A stretch of DNA of 64,000 bases, taken from positions 124,001-188,000 of the forward strand of contig JAETNO010000001.1 of the NCBI GenBank assembly GCA_021768245.1. Direction: 5' to 3'. Under the pieces are notes generated by a model. The model made no database searches, was not told the DNA's origin, and saw only the letters and a program-made list of their open reading frames with translations. This document shows, piece after piece, positions 1 to 13,499 of this stretch (positions are counted from its first letter, which is position 1; the number at the start of each line of letters is the position of its first letter). The DNA comes from Bacteroidaceae bacterium. Lineage in GTDB: Bacteria > Bacteroidota > Bacteroidia > Bacteroidales > Muribaculaceae. Made by a program: the position numbers and the translations under genes.

Positions 1-27
1 AATCTCGAAATTCTGAAGTGTGTTTAA
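1..27 (+). CDS. possible 3' end of an upstream gene
   Basis: Frame 1 reads eight codons (N-L-E-I-L-K-C-V) and then TAA at 25-27. It is followed by a short GC-rich inverted repeat (CGGC/GCCG around 35-55) and a T-rich stretch that could be a terminator. This fits the tail of a plus-strand gene cut by the window edge, but eight codons cannot be identified and it may be chance. Confidence 0.2.
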   Translation, partial: NLEILKCV

Positions 28-384
28 TGGCATCGGCCCGACAATTGCCGGCCTATATTTTAAGAGGCTTTTTAAGCTGCGACAAATTCTACGGTTACAC
101 ATAACGCAAATATCATTTTTTTCACTCAAAACAACAATCCATGGGTGATTTTAAGAAACTGTTTAAAATTTTATCGTGAATTTTTACAACTGGATTTCGG
201 AGAGGTTTTTGCCATGCAAAGACAGGAGTGTAGCGAGCTACATGACTGCTTAAAAGGGCAAAACAGTCATAGAAAACATTTTTGACTATGGCCGAAAATA
301 TTTTAATCATCAGCCAAACTTTCGACAACAATCTAAAATTCACTTCTATTTACAAACATTTTCGACTATATTCGAAACTTTTAG
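28..384. other. AT-rich intergenic stretch, no gene seen
   Basis: No convincing gene lies here. The reading frame of the next gene stays open back to a start at 282, but that extension lacks homology-like character and lies upstream of the best promoter match, so it was left out. Short related strings (TTTCGACTAT, TTCGAAAC, TTTCGAGTATG) recur between 325 and 410 close to the start of the ATPase gene and could be regulator sites. Confidence 0.4.
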
Positions 385-392
385 TATATTTG
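385..392 (+). promoter_or_regulatory. Bacteroidetes -7 box for the DUF4143 ATPase gene
   Basis: TATATTTG matches TAnnTTTG and ends 15 nt before the ATG at 408, which predicts a very short leader. It sits inside an imperfect inverted repeat (AAACTTTT ... AAAAGTTT, about 376-401) that could be an operator. No clear TTG is seen about 20 nt upstream. Confidence 0.5.
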
Positions 393-407
393 CAAAAAGT
401 TTCGAGT

Positions 408-1676
408 ATGGACGAATATTTAGACATAATAGCCCCTTACAATCTTTGGGATGGGAATAAACTTCCTGTCGGATTTACACGCGAGGTTTATACCGGTCAG
501 CTTATGAAATATACCGGTAATCGTCTTGTTAAGGTACTGACCGGTCAAAGGCGTGTCGGGAAAAGCTATATAATGCGTCAGACAGCCATGGAGCTTCTGA
601 AAAAAGGGGTAAAAGCAGAAAACACCCTTTTTATAAACCGAGAGCTATCCGTGTTCGACTTCATACAGAGCGCCCGTGATATTGACCGTCTGATTGCCGC
701 ATATCGAAAAAAACTCAAGCCGAAAGGACGTATATATGTATTTATAGATGAGGTGCAGGAAATCAACGAGTGGGAACGCGCCGTAAATTCCATGTCACAA
801 GACTACACAGCGGAAACCGAAGTGTTCATTTCAGGTTCTAATTCCCGATTGCTTTCAGGAGAGCTTGCCACACTGCTCTCTGGACGATATGTCGAGTTTC
901 CCGTTTTCCCCCTCTCGTTTGACGAATATTGCAATGTTTACTCGCTCGCACACGACCGCAACGCATTTCTAAGATTCATTAAAGACAGCGGATTGCCCGA
1001 ACTTATAAACCTGCCCGATGATGAAGTAAAGCAACGCTATGTCGCAGGCCTGCGTGACTCAATAATGCTTAAGGACATTGTCAAGCGCTACGCCATAAAA
1101 GACATCGGATTGCTGGAAACCCTCTTTGCATATCTCGTCAACAATGCATCCAACATGATTTCAATAACAGGCATTGTAAACTTTATCAAGAATCGTGGAA
1201 ATAAATCGACCTACGACACTGTGGCCGCATACATACTGTATCTTCAGGAAGCATTTCTCGTCCACAAGTCCGAACGATACAACATCGCCGGAAAAGAATT
1301 GCTGGCCGGTAACTTCAAACTTTATATCAACGACCAGGCATACCATAACTATCTCTTTTCAACCGTAAGATATGGAAAGGGATATATATTGGAGAATATC
1401 GTATATATGGAGCTATTGAGAAAGGGATACTCCATAAACACAGGCGTGATAAAAGGATGTGAGGTCGATTTCATTGCAAGAAAATCCAGACGAACAGTCT
1501 ATGTACAGGTAGCCTATGTCATTGGTGACGACCAGACCGCTCAAAGGGAATATAAATCACTCGAACAGGTTAAAAGCGAAGGTGACAAATATCTCATAAG
1601 TATGGACGACGACATCCTCCCTACACGCAACGGAATACGCCATCTGCGTGCGTGGGAGTTCTCCAAAGAACTATAA
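408..1676 (+). CDS. AAA ATPase with DUF4143 domain
   Basis: The start at 408 gives a 422-residue protein and fits the promoter just upstream; an in-frame start at 282 would add 42 residues of doubtful sequence. Walker A is TGQRRVGKS (45-53), Walker B is IYVFIDE (109-115), and SGSNSRLL is the sensor-1-like strand. The C-terminal half is the DUF4143 part and ends with a nuclease-like EVDFIARK segment. This is the AAA_14/DUF4143 family, common and multicopy in Bacteroidales; the cellular role is unknown, though links to mobile DNA and defence are often suggested. The gene is visibly more AT-rich than its neighbours, which hints at transfer. It converges on rpoC. Confidence 0.88.
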   Translation: MDEYLDIIAPYNLWDGNKLPVGFTREVYTGQLMKYTGNRLVKVLTGQRRVGKSYIMRQTAMELLKKGVKAENTLFINRELSVFDFIQSARDIDRLIAAYRKKLKPKGRIYVFIDEVQEINEWERAVNSMSQDYTAETEVFISGSNSRLLSGELATLLSGRYVEFPVFPLSFDEYCNVYSLAHDRNAFLRFIKDSGLPELINLPDDEVKQRYVAGLRDSIMLKDIVKRYAIKDIGLLETLFAYLVNNASNMISITGIVNFIKNRGNKSTYDTVAAYILYLQEAFLVHKSERYNIAGKELLAGNFKLYINDQAYHNYLFSTVRYGKGYILENIVYMELLRKGYSINTGVIKGCEVDFIARKSRRTVYVQVAYVIGDDQTAQREYKSLEQVKSEGDKYLISMDDDILPTRNGIRHLRAWEFSKEL

Positions 1677-1699
1677 TCACAGATATTATAATGAAAAAG

Positions 1700-1729
1700 C
1701 AGCGCCGGCCCTGTGAGGGGTCGGCGCTG
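1700..1729 (-). terminator. rpoC terminator
   Basis: An eight-pair GC-rich stem CAGCGCCG/CGGCGCTG (with further pairs inside) lies just beyond the rpoC stop. Read on the minus strand it is followed by CTTTTTC, as in an intrinsic terminator. It separates rpoC from the convergent ATPase gene. Confidence 0.8.
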
Positions 1730-1755
1730 AATGTCTATAGGGTTGAAAATATCAA

Positions 1756-6072
<4,317 letters not shown>

Positions 6073-6124
6073 ATTTTAGATATTCAATGCGATGTTAAGA
6101 AAATGTATGCCAAGGAGGCGGATA

Positions 6125-9100
6125 TTACTGCTCAAGGTTGATGCTGAGGCCGAGACCGCGGAGCTCGTGGAGGAGCACGTTGAGCGATTCGGGGATACCT
6201 GCCGGAGGCATGGCCTCACCCTTGACAATAGCCTCATAGGTCTTGGAGCGACCGGTAACGTCGTCTGACTTCACGGTGATAATCTCCTGGAGGATGTGGG
6301 CGGCGCCGAAAGCTTCGAGCGCCCAGACTTCCATCTCTCCGAAGCGCTGGCCACCGAACTGGGCCTTACCGCCGAGAGGCTGCTGGGTGATGAGCGAGTA
6401 CGGGCCGATTGAACGGGCATGCATCTTGTCTTCCACCATGTGACCGAGTTTAAGCATGTAAATCACACCCACAGTCGCAGGCTGGTCGAAACGCTCGCCG
6501 GTTCCGCCGTCGTAGAGATATGTCTTACCGTAGCGGGGAAGTCCGGCCTTGTCAGTCCACTCGTTGAGGTTCTCGAGGGTCGCGCCGTCGAAAATCGGAG
6601 TGGCGAACTTCTCGCCGAGCTCGCGACCGGCCCAACCGAGCACAGTCTCGAAAATCTGACCGAGGTTCATACGCGAAGGCACACCGAGGGGGTTGAGCAC
6701 GATGTCGACCGGAGTACCGTCAGCAAGGAAGGGCATATCTTCCTGACGCACGATACGCGAGACGATACCCTTGTTACCGTGACGTCCGGCCATCTTGTCG
6801 CCCACGGAAATCTTACGCTTCTTGGCGATATAGACCTTGGCGAGCTTCATGATGCCCGAGGGAAGTTCGTCACCAATCGAGATGTCAAATTTCTTGCGGC
6901 GAAGTTCGGCGTCGATTTCCTTTGACTTGCGCAGATAGTTGACAATCGTAGCGCGAATCATATCATTGGTGTGGGCATCGGCTGTCCATTTCGAGAGGTT
7001 GATTGTGTCGAAGTCAATCTCACGGAGCGTTGCTGCCGAGAATTTGGAACCCTTGGGAATGATGTCAGAGCCGAGGAAGTCTTTCACACCCTGTGAGGTC
7101 TTTCCATCAGTGAGGGTCATGAGCTTCTTGACAAGAAGGTCCTTAAGCTCGTTGAGACGGTCTTCGTATTCCTCGTCGAGTTTGGGGAGGATAGCGCTGG
7201 CGCTCTTCTTGCTTTTTTTCTTCTCGGCTTTCTGGAAGAGGTGTGTACCGATCACAACGCCCTTGAGCGACGGAGAAGCCTTCAATGAAGCGTCCTTGAC
7301 ATCGCCGGCCTTGTCGCCGAAGATTGCGCGGAGAAGTTTCTCCTCAGGAGTCGGGTCGCTTTCACCCTTCGGGGTAATCTTACCGATCATGATATCACCG
7401 GGAACGATATGGGCGCCGACACGGATGATACCGCGTTCGTCAAGATCCTTGGTGGCGTCCTCCGACACGTTGGGGATATCAGATGTGAGTTCCTCCATAC
7501 CGCGTTTGGTCTCGCGGACTTCGAGAGTATATTCGTCGACATGGACTGAAGTGAGGATATCCTCGCGAACAACGCGCTCGTTGAGCACGATGGCGTCCTC
7601 ATAGTTATAACCCTTCCAGGGCATGAAAGCCACCTTGAGGTTACGTCCGAGAGCGAGCTCGCCCTTTTCGGTAGAATAACCTTCGGTAAGGATGTCACCC
7701 TTCTTCACACGCTGTCCCTTGTTGCAGATAGGACGGAGGTCGATAGTGGTGCTCTGGTTGGTCTTGCGGAACTTGGGAAGATGATATTCCTTCACGCTGT
7801 CCTCAAACGACACGAACTCTTCATCCTCCGTGCGGTCATAGCGGATGCGGATTACGGTAGCGTCGACAAATTCGATGGTGCCCTCGCGCTCAGCCATAAT
7901 CTGAGTGCGGCTGTCGCGGATGAGCTGACCTTCGATGCCTGTACCTACAATCGGGCTCTCGCTGCGGAGGAGGGGAACTGCCTGACGCATCATGTTCGAG
8001 CCCATGAGCGCACGGTTGGCGTCGTCATGCTCGAGGAAGGGGATAAGCGATGCGGCAATTGAGGCAATCTGCGTAGGCGACACATCCATAAGTTCAACCT
8101 GGTCAGGCGAAACGATAGGGAAGTCAGCGTCGAGACGGGCCTTGATGCGGTCGTTGATGAAATCACCGTTGTCCTTCACGGGTGCATTGCCCTGGGCTAT
8201 AATCTTACCCTCCTCGATTTCGGCGGTGAGATATACAACCTCGTCATTCTTGAGGTTGACAACACCGTCCTTCACCTCGCGGTAGGGAGTCTCGATGAAG
8301 CCGAGGTCATTGATCTTTGCATACACGCAGAGCGAGGAGATAAGACCGATGTTCGGGCCTTCAGGGGTCTCGATAGGACAGAGACGGCCATAGTGGGTAT
8401 AGTGCACGTCGCGCACCTCGAAGCCCGCACGCTCACGCGAAAGACCGCCGGGACCGAGGGCCGACATACGGCGCTTGTGGGTGATTTCGGCCAGCGGGTT
8501 GGTCTGGTCCATGAACTGGGAGAGGGCGTTGGTGCCGAAGAAAGTGTTTATGACACTTGATATTGTCTTGGCATTGATGAGGTCAATCGGAGTGAACACC
8601 TCATTGTCGCGAACATTCATGCGCTCGCGGATTGTACGCGACATGCGGGCGAGGCCAACGTTGAACTGGTTGTAAAGCTGCTCGCCTACAGTGCGCACGC
8701 GACGGTTGCTCAGGTGGTCGATATCGTCGACATCGGTCTTAGAGTTTATAAGCTCAATAAGATACTTGATGATGGCGATGATATCCTCCTTGGTGAGCAC
8801 CTTGACGTCCATCGAGGTAGTCAGACCGAGCTTCTTGTTGATACGGTAGCGGCCCACCTCGCCGAGGTCGTAACGCTTTTCTGAGAAGAAAAGGTTGGTT
8901 ATGACTTCGCGCGCGCTCGCGTCGTCCGGTGGCTCTGCGTTGCGGAGCTGTCGGTAGATATACTGGATTGCCTCCTTCTCGGAGTTTGATGTATCCTTCT
9001 GGAGGGTGTTGAATATGATTGAATAGTCTGAAGTGTTGGCGTCTTCCTTATGAAGGAGGATGTTCTGCACTCCTGAGTCAAGGATTTCCTGGATGTTTTC

Positions 9101-9940
9101 CTCTTCAAGCACAGTCTCGCGGTCGAGAATGACATCGTTGCGCTCGATTGAAACAACCTCGCCGGTATCCTCGTCGACAAAGTCCTCGACCCATGTCTTG
9201 AGCACGCGTGCGGCAAGCTTGCGGCCAACAGCCTTCTTGAGGTTGGTGCGGTTGACCTTGATTTCCTCGGCGAGACCGAAGATTTCGATGATGTCCTTAT
9301 CGCTTTCGAGGCCGATTGCACGCAGAAGGGTGGTCACGGGGAGTTTCTTCTTGCGGTCGATGTAGGCATACATCACATTGTTGATGTCAGTTGCAAACTC
9401 AATCCAGCTGCCGCGGAAGGGGATGATACGCGCGCTGTAGAGTTTGGTGCCGTTGGCATGGGTGCTCTGTCCGAAGAACACACCCGGCGAACGGTGGAGC
9501 TGCGACACGACAACGCGCTCGGCGCCGTTGATGACAAAGGTTCCCTTGTCGGTCATGTAGGGAATCGGGCCGAGATACACGTCCTGAATCACGGTCGCGA
9601 AGTCCTCGTGGTCAGGGTCGGTGCAGTATAGTTTAAGTTTTGCCTTGAGGGGGACACTGTAGGTCAGTCCGCGCTCCAGACACTCGTCAATAGTGTAGCG
9701 GGGCGGATCGATGTAGTAGTCGAGAAATTCGAGCACAAAGTTGTTGCGGGTGTCAGCGATGGGGAAGTTCTCGGCAAACACTTTGAAGAGTCCCTCGTTC
9801 TTTCTCTTTTCCGGGGGAGTGTCAAGCTGAAGGAAGTCCTGGAACGACTTCAGCTGCACCTCAAGAAAATCGGGGTAAGGGAGAGGATTTTTAACCGTCG
9901 CAAAGTTTACGCGCGGTTTTGCTAAAGTTTTATCTGACAT
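6125..9940 (-). CDS. rpoB: DNA-directed RNA polymerase subunit beta
   Basis: The 1271-residue protein starts MSDKTLAKPRVNF and ends with the usual LRGLGLSINLEQ-type tail. The rifampicin-binding segment (SQFMDQTNPLAEITHKRR and following SALGPGGL) keeps the sensitive-type Asp, His and Ser residues, so the encoded enzyme is expected to be rifampicin-sensitive; this is inference. It lies directly upstream of rpoC. A 339-nt spacer with two structured elements separates it from rplL, so its level may be set apart from the ribosomal proteins. Confidence 0.99.
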   Translation of the reverse strand: MSDKTLAKPRVNFATVKNPLPYPDFLEVQLKSFQDFLQLDTPPEKRKNEGLFKVFAENFPIADTRNNFVLEFLDYYIDPPRYTIDECLERGLTYSVPLKAKLKLYCTDPDHEDFATVIQDVYLGPIPYMTDKGTFVINGAERVVVSQLHRSPGVFFGQSTHANGTKLYSARIIPFRGSWIEFATDINNVMYAYIDRKKKLPVTTLLRAIGLESDKDIIEIFGLAEEIKVNRTNLKKAVGRKLAARVLKTWVEDFVDEDTGEVVSIERNDVILDRETVLEEENIQEILDSGVQNILLHKEDANTSDYSIIFNTLQKDTSNSEKEAIQYIYRQLRNAEPPDDASAREVITNLFFSEKRYDLGEVGRYRINKKLGLTTSMDVKVLTKEDIIAIIKYLIELINSKTDVDDIDHLSNRRVRTVGEQLYNQFNVGLARMSRTIRERMNVRDNEVFTPIDLINAKTISSVINTFFGTNALSQFMDQTNPLAEITHKRRMSALGPGGLSRERAGFEVRDVHYTHYGRLCPIETPEGPNIGLISSLCVYAKINDLGFIETPYREVKDGVVNLKNDEVVYLTAEIEEGKIIAQGNAPVKDNGDFINDRIKARLDADFPIVSPDQVELMDVSPTQIASIAASLIPFLEHDDANRALMGSNMMRQAVPLLRSESPIVGTGIEGQLIRDSRTQIMAEREGTIEFVDATVIRIRYDRTEDEEFVSFEDSVKEYHLPKFRKTNQSTTIDLRPICNKGQRVKKGDILTEGYSTEKGELALGRNLKVAFMPWKGYNYEDAIVLNERVVREDILTSVHVDEYTLEVRETKRGMEELTSDIPNVSEDATKDLDERGIIRVGAHIVPGDIMIGKITPKGESDPTPEEKLLRAIFGDKAGDVKDASLKASPSLKGVVIGTHLFQKAEKKKSKKSASAILPKLDEEYEDRLNELKDLLVKKLMTLTDGKTSQGVKDFLGSDIIPKGSKFSAATLREIDFDTINLSKWTADAHTNDMIRATIVNYLRKSKEIDAELRRKKFDISIGDELPSGIMKLAKVYIAKKRKISVGDKMAGRHGNKGIVSRIVRQEDMPFLADGTPVDIVLNPLGVPSRMNLGQIFETVLGWAGRELGEKFATPIFDGATLENLNEWTDKAGLPRYGKTYLYDGGTGERFDQPATVGVIYMLKLGHMVEDKMHARSIGPYSLITQQPLGGKAQFGGQRFGEMEVWALEAFGAAHILQEIITVKSDDVTGRSKTYEAIVKGEAMPPAGIPESLNVLLHELRGLGLSINLEQ

Positions 9941-10095
9941 CTAATGTTGCGGATTAAAACATTAAAAAGAAACTCGGAGGTGTAATGGTGTGGAGAGATG
10001 CGGTTTGGGAGAGAGAATATGTCTTTTATGAGAGAGCGGGAAAGTCTGCGATTTAAGCTTTTTTAACCTTGAAAGCGCCCTATATTTGTCGCCAA

Positions 10096-10148
10096 TGCGG
10101 AACAGCTGATTCAAAATAGCTGTAAGACAAGCTTTTTTGGCCTCCGCA
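10096..10148. other. nested hairpin in rplL-rpoB spacer
   Basis: The outer arms TGCGGA (10096-10101) and TCCGCA (10143-10148) enclose a second perfect stem ACAGCT/AGCTGT (10102-10107 and 10118-10123) with a 10-nt loop. It could be an RNA processing site in the rpoB leader on the minus strand. On the plus strand it lies right behind a TATATTTG box and could instead be the body of a small antisense RNA. Confidence 0.4.
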
Positions 10149-10221
10149 AGCGATGAATTTTTATTTATAAATATAAATATTTAGGATTTTTTATACCAAC
10201 CCGTCTATTTTAACGCAAATA

Positions 10222-10255
10222 GGTTAAGAAACTCCCGGAAGGGAGAATCTTAACC
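10222..10255 (-). promoter_or_regulatory. hairpin after rplL, attenuator-like
   Basis: GGTTAAGA pairs perfectly with TCTTAACC, and inside it CTCCC pairs with GGGAG around a 4-nt loop. It lies 24 nt beyond the rplL stop. No long T-run follows on the minus strand, so partial termination or RNA processing between rplL and rpoB is more likely than full termination. Confidence 0.6.
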
Positions 10256-10279
10256 CATCTGACCTGTTGTGCAGGAATA

Positions 10280-10654
10280 TTATTTGAGCTCAACCTCAGC
10301 ACCAGCTTCTTCGAGCTGCTTCTTGAGGCCTTCAGCATCAGCCTTTGCCATGCCTTCCTTAACAACGCTGGGAGCGCCGTCAACCATTTCCTTAGCTTCC
10401 TTGAGGCCAAGACCGGTGAGCTCCTTAACGAGCTTAACAACGGCGAGCTTAGAAGCGCCGGCTGACTTGAGGACTACATCGAAAGAAGATTTTTCTTCTT
10501 CAGCGGCACCGGCAGCAGCGGGACCTGCAGCAACTGCAACAGCTGCAGCGGCGGGTTCGATACCGTAGGTTTCCTTGAGGATCTGAGCAAGTTCGTTTAC
10601 TTCCTTAACGGTGAGGTTAACAAGTTGTTCTGCAAAAGCATTAAGATCTGCCAT
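10280..10654 (-). CDS. rplL: 50S ribosomal protein L7/L12
   Basis: The 124-residue protein has the L7/L12 layout: an N-terminal dimerisation part (LVNLTVKEVNELAQILKE), an Ala/Gly-rich hinge at about 35-50, and a C-terminal factor-binding domain with KLVKELTGLGLKEAKEMV. It forms the stalk of the large subunit that recruits elongation factors, together with L10 encoded just upstream. It is followed by the attenuator-like hairpin, in line with the excess of L7/L12 over RNA polymerase needed in cells. Confidence 0.99.
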   Translation of the reverse strand: MADLNAFAEQLVNLTVKEVNELAQILKETYGIEPAAAAVAVAAGPAAAGAAEEEKSSFDVVLKSAGASKLAVVKLVKELTGLGLKEAKEMVDGAPSVVKEGMAKADAEGLKKQLEEAGAEVELK

Positions 10655-10736
10655 GATTTTATAGTTTTATTTGTTGTTTTAAAATTTGGGATGATTTTTA
10701 AGGGTTGAGCAGAGAGGTCGGTGGATAGCTGCGCGC

Positions 10737-11267
10737 TTAAGCCTCTTTCTTCGAAAGGGTTTCGAGGATGCCGTGAAGCTTGGTGCCGCCTGAAGTGAGG
10801 GCGGAAACAACGTTCTTGGCGGGAGACTGGAGAAGAGCGATAACGTCGGCGATGAGCTCGTTCTTGCTCTTGATTGCACAGAGTGCGTCGAGCTGGTCTT
10901 CGCCCATATAGACGGTCTCTTCAACATAAGCAGCCTTGAGACGGGGAAGTGTGGCGTCCTTGTCGGCCTTACGGATTTCCTTGATGAGCTTGGCGGGAGC
11001 GTTGCCCACGTTTGCAAGCATAAGGGAGGTTGACCCGTGGAGGGCTCCGTAGAGTTCGGAGTAGTCACCTTCCAGGGACTCGAGAGCCTTGTGAAGAAGA
11101 GTGTTCTTCACGACCATGAGCTTCACGTCAGCCTTGTTGCAGGCACGGCGGAGGGCAGTGGTCTTTTCGGCGTCGAGGCCGGCGGTTTCAGTGAGATAGA
11201 AGCAGCTATACTCCTGAAGAGTCTTAGCTATATTCTCAATAGCAATGATTTTATCTTCCTTTTTCAT
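10737..11267 (-). CDS. rplJ: 50S ribosomal protein L10
   Basis: The 176-residue protein begins MKKEDKIIAIENIAKTLQEY and has the L10 pattern, with the central KVVKNTLL-like segment (MVVKNTLLHKALE) and a C-terminal helix that binds L7/L12 dimers. Only 22 nt separate it from rplA, so the long structured L10 leader known upstream of rplJ in E. coli is absent here; autoregulation, if any, must act elsewhere in the operon. Confidence 0.98.
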   Translation of the reverse strand: MKKEDKIIAIENIAKTLQEYSCFYLTETAGLDAEKTTALRRACNKADVKLMVVKNTLLHKALESLEGDYSELYGALHGSTSLMLANVGNAPAKLIKEIRKADKDATLPRLKAAYVEETVYMGEDQLDALCAIKSKNELIADVIALLQSPAKNVVSALTSGGTKLHGILETLSKKEA

Positions 11268-11289
11268 TTTGTACAGTCAGCTTTAGAAG

Positions 11290-11985
11290 TTATTCGTCGA
11301 TTGACTTGGGATCAATCTTGATACCCGGACTCATTGTGCTCGAAAGATAAATGCTCTTGATATAGGTACCCTTAGCGGCAGCCGGTTTAAGCTTGATGAG
11401 GGTATTGACGAACTCGCGTACGTTGTCAGCAGCGGCCTGGGGCTCGAAAGAGACCTTGCCCACTGAAGAGTGAACGATACCGTTCTTGTCAACCTTGAAG
11501 TCGATTTTACCCTTCTTCACTTCCTCAACAGCTTTGGCGACATCGTTGGTCACTGTGCCGCTCTTGGGGTTAGGCATGAGGCCACGGGGACCGAGTACAC
11601 GGCCGAGGGCACCTATCTTACCCATGATAGCGGGCTGAGTGATGATAACGTCGACGTCAGTCCAACCGCCTTTGATTTTATCGATATATTCATCCAGACC
11701 GACATAGTCAGCACCGGCAGCCTTTGCAGCGGTTTCGGCATCAGCGTTGCAGAGCACGAGCACGCGCACCTGCTTGCCTGTTCCGTGTGGCAGCGTAACG
11801 ACGCCGCGAACCATCTGGTTAGCCTTACGGGGGTCAACGCCAAGGCGGACATCCACGTCGAGAGAAGCGTCAAACTTAGTGAAAGTGATTTCCTTCACGA
11901 GCTTGCAGGCTTCTGCGAGCGTGTACACTTTCCCGGCTTCAACCTTTTCCTGGGCAATCTTTTGATTTTTCGTAAGTTTACTCAT
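11290..11985 (-). CDS. rplA: 50S ribosomal protein L1
   Basis: At 231 residues it is the normal length for L1. It carries the L1 signature around GRVLGPRGLMPNPKSGTV, and the N-terminal KVYTLAEACKLVKE segment. L1 binds 23S rRNA at the mobile stalk and in many bacteria represses its own operon by binding the rplK leader. It is 12 nt downstream of rplK. Confidence 0.99.
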   Translation of the reverse strand: MSKLTKNQKIAQEKVEAGKVYTLAEACKLVKEITFTKFDASLDVDVRLGVDPRKANQMVRGVVTLPHGTGKQVRVLVLCNADAETAAKAAGADYVGLDEYIDKIKGGWTDVDVIITQPAIMGKIGALGRVLGPRGLMPNPKSGTVTNDVAKAVEEVKKGKIDFKVDKNGIVHSSVGKVSFEPQAAADNVREFVNTLIKLKPAAAKGTYIKSIYLSSTMSPGIKIDPKSIDE

Positions 11986-11997
11986 TTCAATTGAAGT

Positions 11998-12441
11998 TTA
12001 GATGTTTTCGGGGAAAGTTCCTTTAACTGTGATACCCATGCTTCTGGCTGTACCGGCAACCATACGCATTGCCGATTCTACGGTGAAACAGTTCAAATCG
12101 GGCATTTTGTCCTCTGCAATAGCCTTTACCTGATCCCAGGTCACCTCAGCCACCTTCTTACGGTTGGGCTGTGCGGAACCGCTCTTGATTTTGGTAATCT
12201 CGAGGAGCTGCACTGCTACCGGGGGAGTCTTGACGATAAAGTCGAAACTCTTGTCGGTGTAGTAAGTGATTACGACAGGAAGAACCTTACCTGCCTTGTC
12301 CTGAGTGCGGGCATTGAATTGCTTGCAAAATTCCATGATGTTGATGCCCTTCGAACCGAGAGCAGGACCAACAGGAGGCGAAGGATTGGCAGCCCCGCCT
12401 TTGATTTGCAATTTGATCTGTCCAGCAATTTCTTTAGCCAT
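11998..12441 (-). CDS. rplK: 50S ribosomal protein L11
   Basis: The 147-residue protein has the L11 hallmarks: the proline-rich N-terminal segment SPPVGPALGSKGINIMEFCK and the C-terminal rRNA-binding domain ending in ARSMGITVKG. It sits on the GTPase-associated centre of 23S rRNA. The 190-nt spacer upstream (12442-12631) holds no gene but includes two GGGAGATGC strings on the minus strand and could be the L1-responsive leader. Confidence 0.99.
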   Translation of the reverse strand: MAKEIAGQIKLQIKGGAANPSPPVGPALGSKGINIMEFCKQFNARTQDKAGKVLPVVITYYTDKSFDFIVKTPPVAVQLLEITKIKSGSAQPNRKKVAEVTWDQVKAIAEDKMPDLNCFTVESAMRMVAGTARSMGITVKGTFPENI

Positions 12442-12631
12442 GATAAATCTAAATTTTTGTTAATGATTCGGTTAAAACGATGCCGTCCCGTCGCGGCGCT
12501 CACACAAAATTTCCCGACAGCCTTCGTAACCAAGCTGCGGAAAATGTGTTTGTGCTTGTAGTTGCCTTGAAACTGCGGCATCTCCCGTGGCGACAGAGTT
12601 CCCAAAGGAAGCATCTCCCGCCGCGCGATGA

Positions 12632-13183
12632 TTATTCACGCTCTACCTGGGAATTTTCGAGTTCCAACGGGGTTTTACGCCCGAAAATCTTGACCATCAC
12701 CTTGAGCTTCTTCTTCTCGCGGTTGACTTCCTCTATCGTTCCCGAGAAACCGCTGAAAGGACCGAAAGTCACCTTGACAGTCTCTCCGACCATGAAATCG
12801 TTTCCGTCGTCAGCCGTGTCAATCAGTTCGTCAGCCTGACCCATCATCCTGAGCACTTCGCTCTCACGAAGGGCCTCGGGGGCGGCGTTCTTGCCACGTC
12901 CACGGAGGAAATCAATCACATTTGTGGTGTTGCGGAGCTCATAGAGAACTTCACCCGTAAGAATACACTCCACAAAGACATAACCGGAATAAAGGTTTTT
13001 CTCCTTCACTACCTTCTTGCCGTTGCGGACGGACATAACCTTTTCAGTAGGAATCAAGACCTGAAAAACGTAATTGCCGAGGCCGGTGTTGCGGATGGCT
13101 CCATCCAATACTTCTTTGACCTTAGCTTCCTTGCCTGAAATAGCACGAAGCACATACCAGGCTTTTTTCAATTCTTCCGCCAT
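12632..13183 (-). CDS. nusG: transcription termination/antitermination factor NusG
   Basis: The 183-residue protein has the NGN domain (KAWYVLRAISGKEAKVKEVL at the N-terminus) and a C-terminal KOW domain (VKVTFGPFSGFSGTIEEVN). NusG binds RNA polymerase and couples it to Rho and to the ribosome. Its place between secE and rplK is the usual one. The start at 13183 leaves 20 nt to the secE stop. Confidence 0.98.
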   Translation of the reverse strand: MAEELKKAWYVLRAISGKEAKVKEVLDGAIRNTGLGNYVFQVLIPTEKVMSVRNGKKVVKEKNLYSGYVFVECILTGEVLYELRNTTNVIDFLRGRGKNAAPEALRESEVLRMMGQADELIDTADDGNDFMVGETVKVTFGPFSGFSGTIEEVNREKKKLKVMVKIFGRKTPLELENSQVERE

Positions 13184-13203
13184 TGATTTTCTTCTTTAAA
13201 AGA

Positions 13204-13404
13204 TTACTGACCGAGGCTGTAAATGAAGTGCATAACGGTGTTGACCACCTGATCCATTGCGAAGACAATCGCTGCAATAATGATGGAAGCTATCAGCACG
13301 ATTACCGCGCTTTTGATCAGCTGGCTTCTTGTAGGCCAAGAAGTCTTATATCGAAGCTCGGTATAAGACTCCTCTATATCCGTAAGTAGTTTAAGTTTAC
13401 TCAT
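13204..13404 (-). CDS. secE: preprotein translocase subunit SecE
   Basis: The 66-residue, single-span form of SecE: a short amphipathic N-terminal helix with the conserved ELRYKTSWPTRSQLI segment followed by one membrane helix (AVIVLIASIIIAAIVFAM). It clamps SecY in the translocon of the inner membrane. Its place directly upstream of nusG and downstream of tRNA-Trp is conserved in Bacteroidetes. Confidence 0.96.
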   Translation of the reverse strand: MSKLKLLTDIEESYTELRYKTSWPTRSQLIKSAVIVLIASIIIAAIVFAMDQVVNTVMHFIYSLGQ

Positions 13405-13420
13405 TTGTCGTGTTTTTTAG

Positions 13421-13493
13421 CACGGGACGAGAGACTCGAACTCCCGACACCCGGTTTTGGAGACCGGTGCTCTACCAACTGAGCTAGTCCCGT
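13421..13493 (-). tRNA. trnW: tRNA-Trp (CCA)
   Basis: A 73-nt cloverleaf on the minus strand with acceptor ACGGGAC/GTCCCGT, discriminator G, D-arm GCTC/GAGC, anticodon loop CTCCAAA (anticodon CCA) and T-arm loop TTCGAGT. The 3' CCA is not encoded. It lies between tuf and secE, as in many bacteria. Confidence 0.97.
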
Positions 13494-13499
13494 AGGCAG

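Larger units (their letters stand above)
9941..10279 (-). other. rplL-rpoB spacer, leader of rpoB
   Basis: No gene is seen in these 339 nt. The spacer holds a strong hairpin just after rplL (10222-10255) and a nested double hairpin (10096-10148), plus an AT-rich run between them. In E. coli the equivalent spacer carries an attenuator and an RNase III site; a comparable role is likely here by position only. A TAnnTTTG match on the plus strand at 10081-10088 has no gene downstream of it. Confidence 0.5.
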
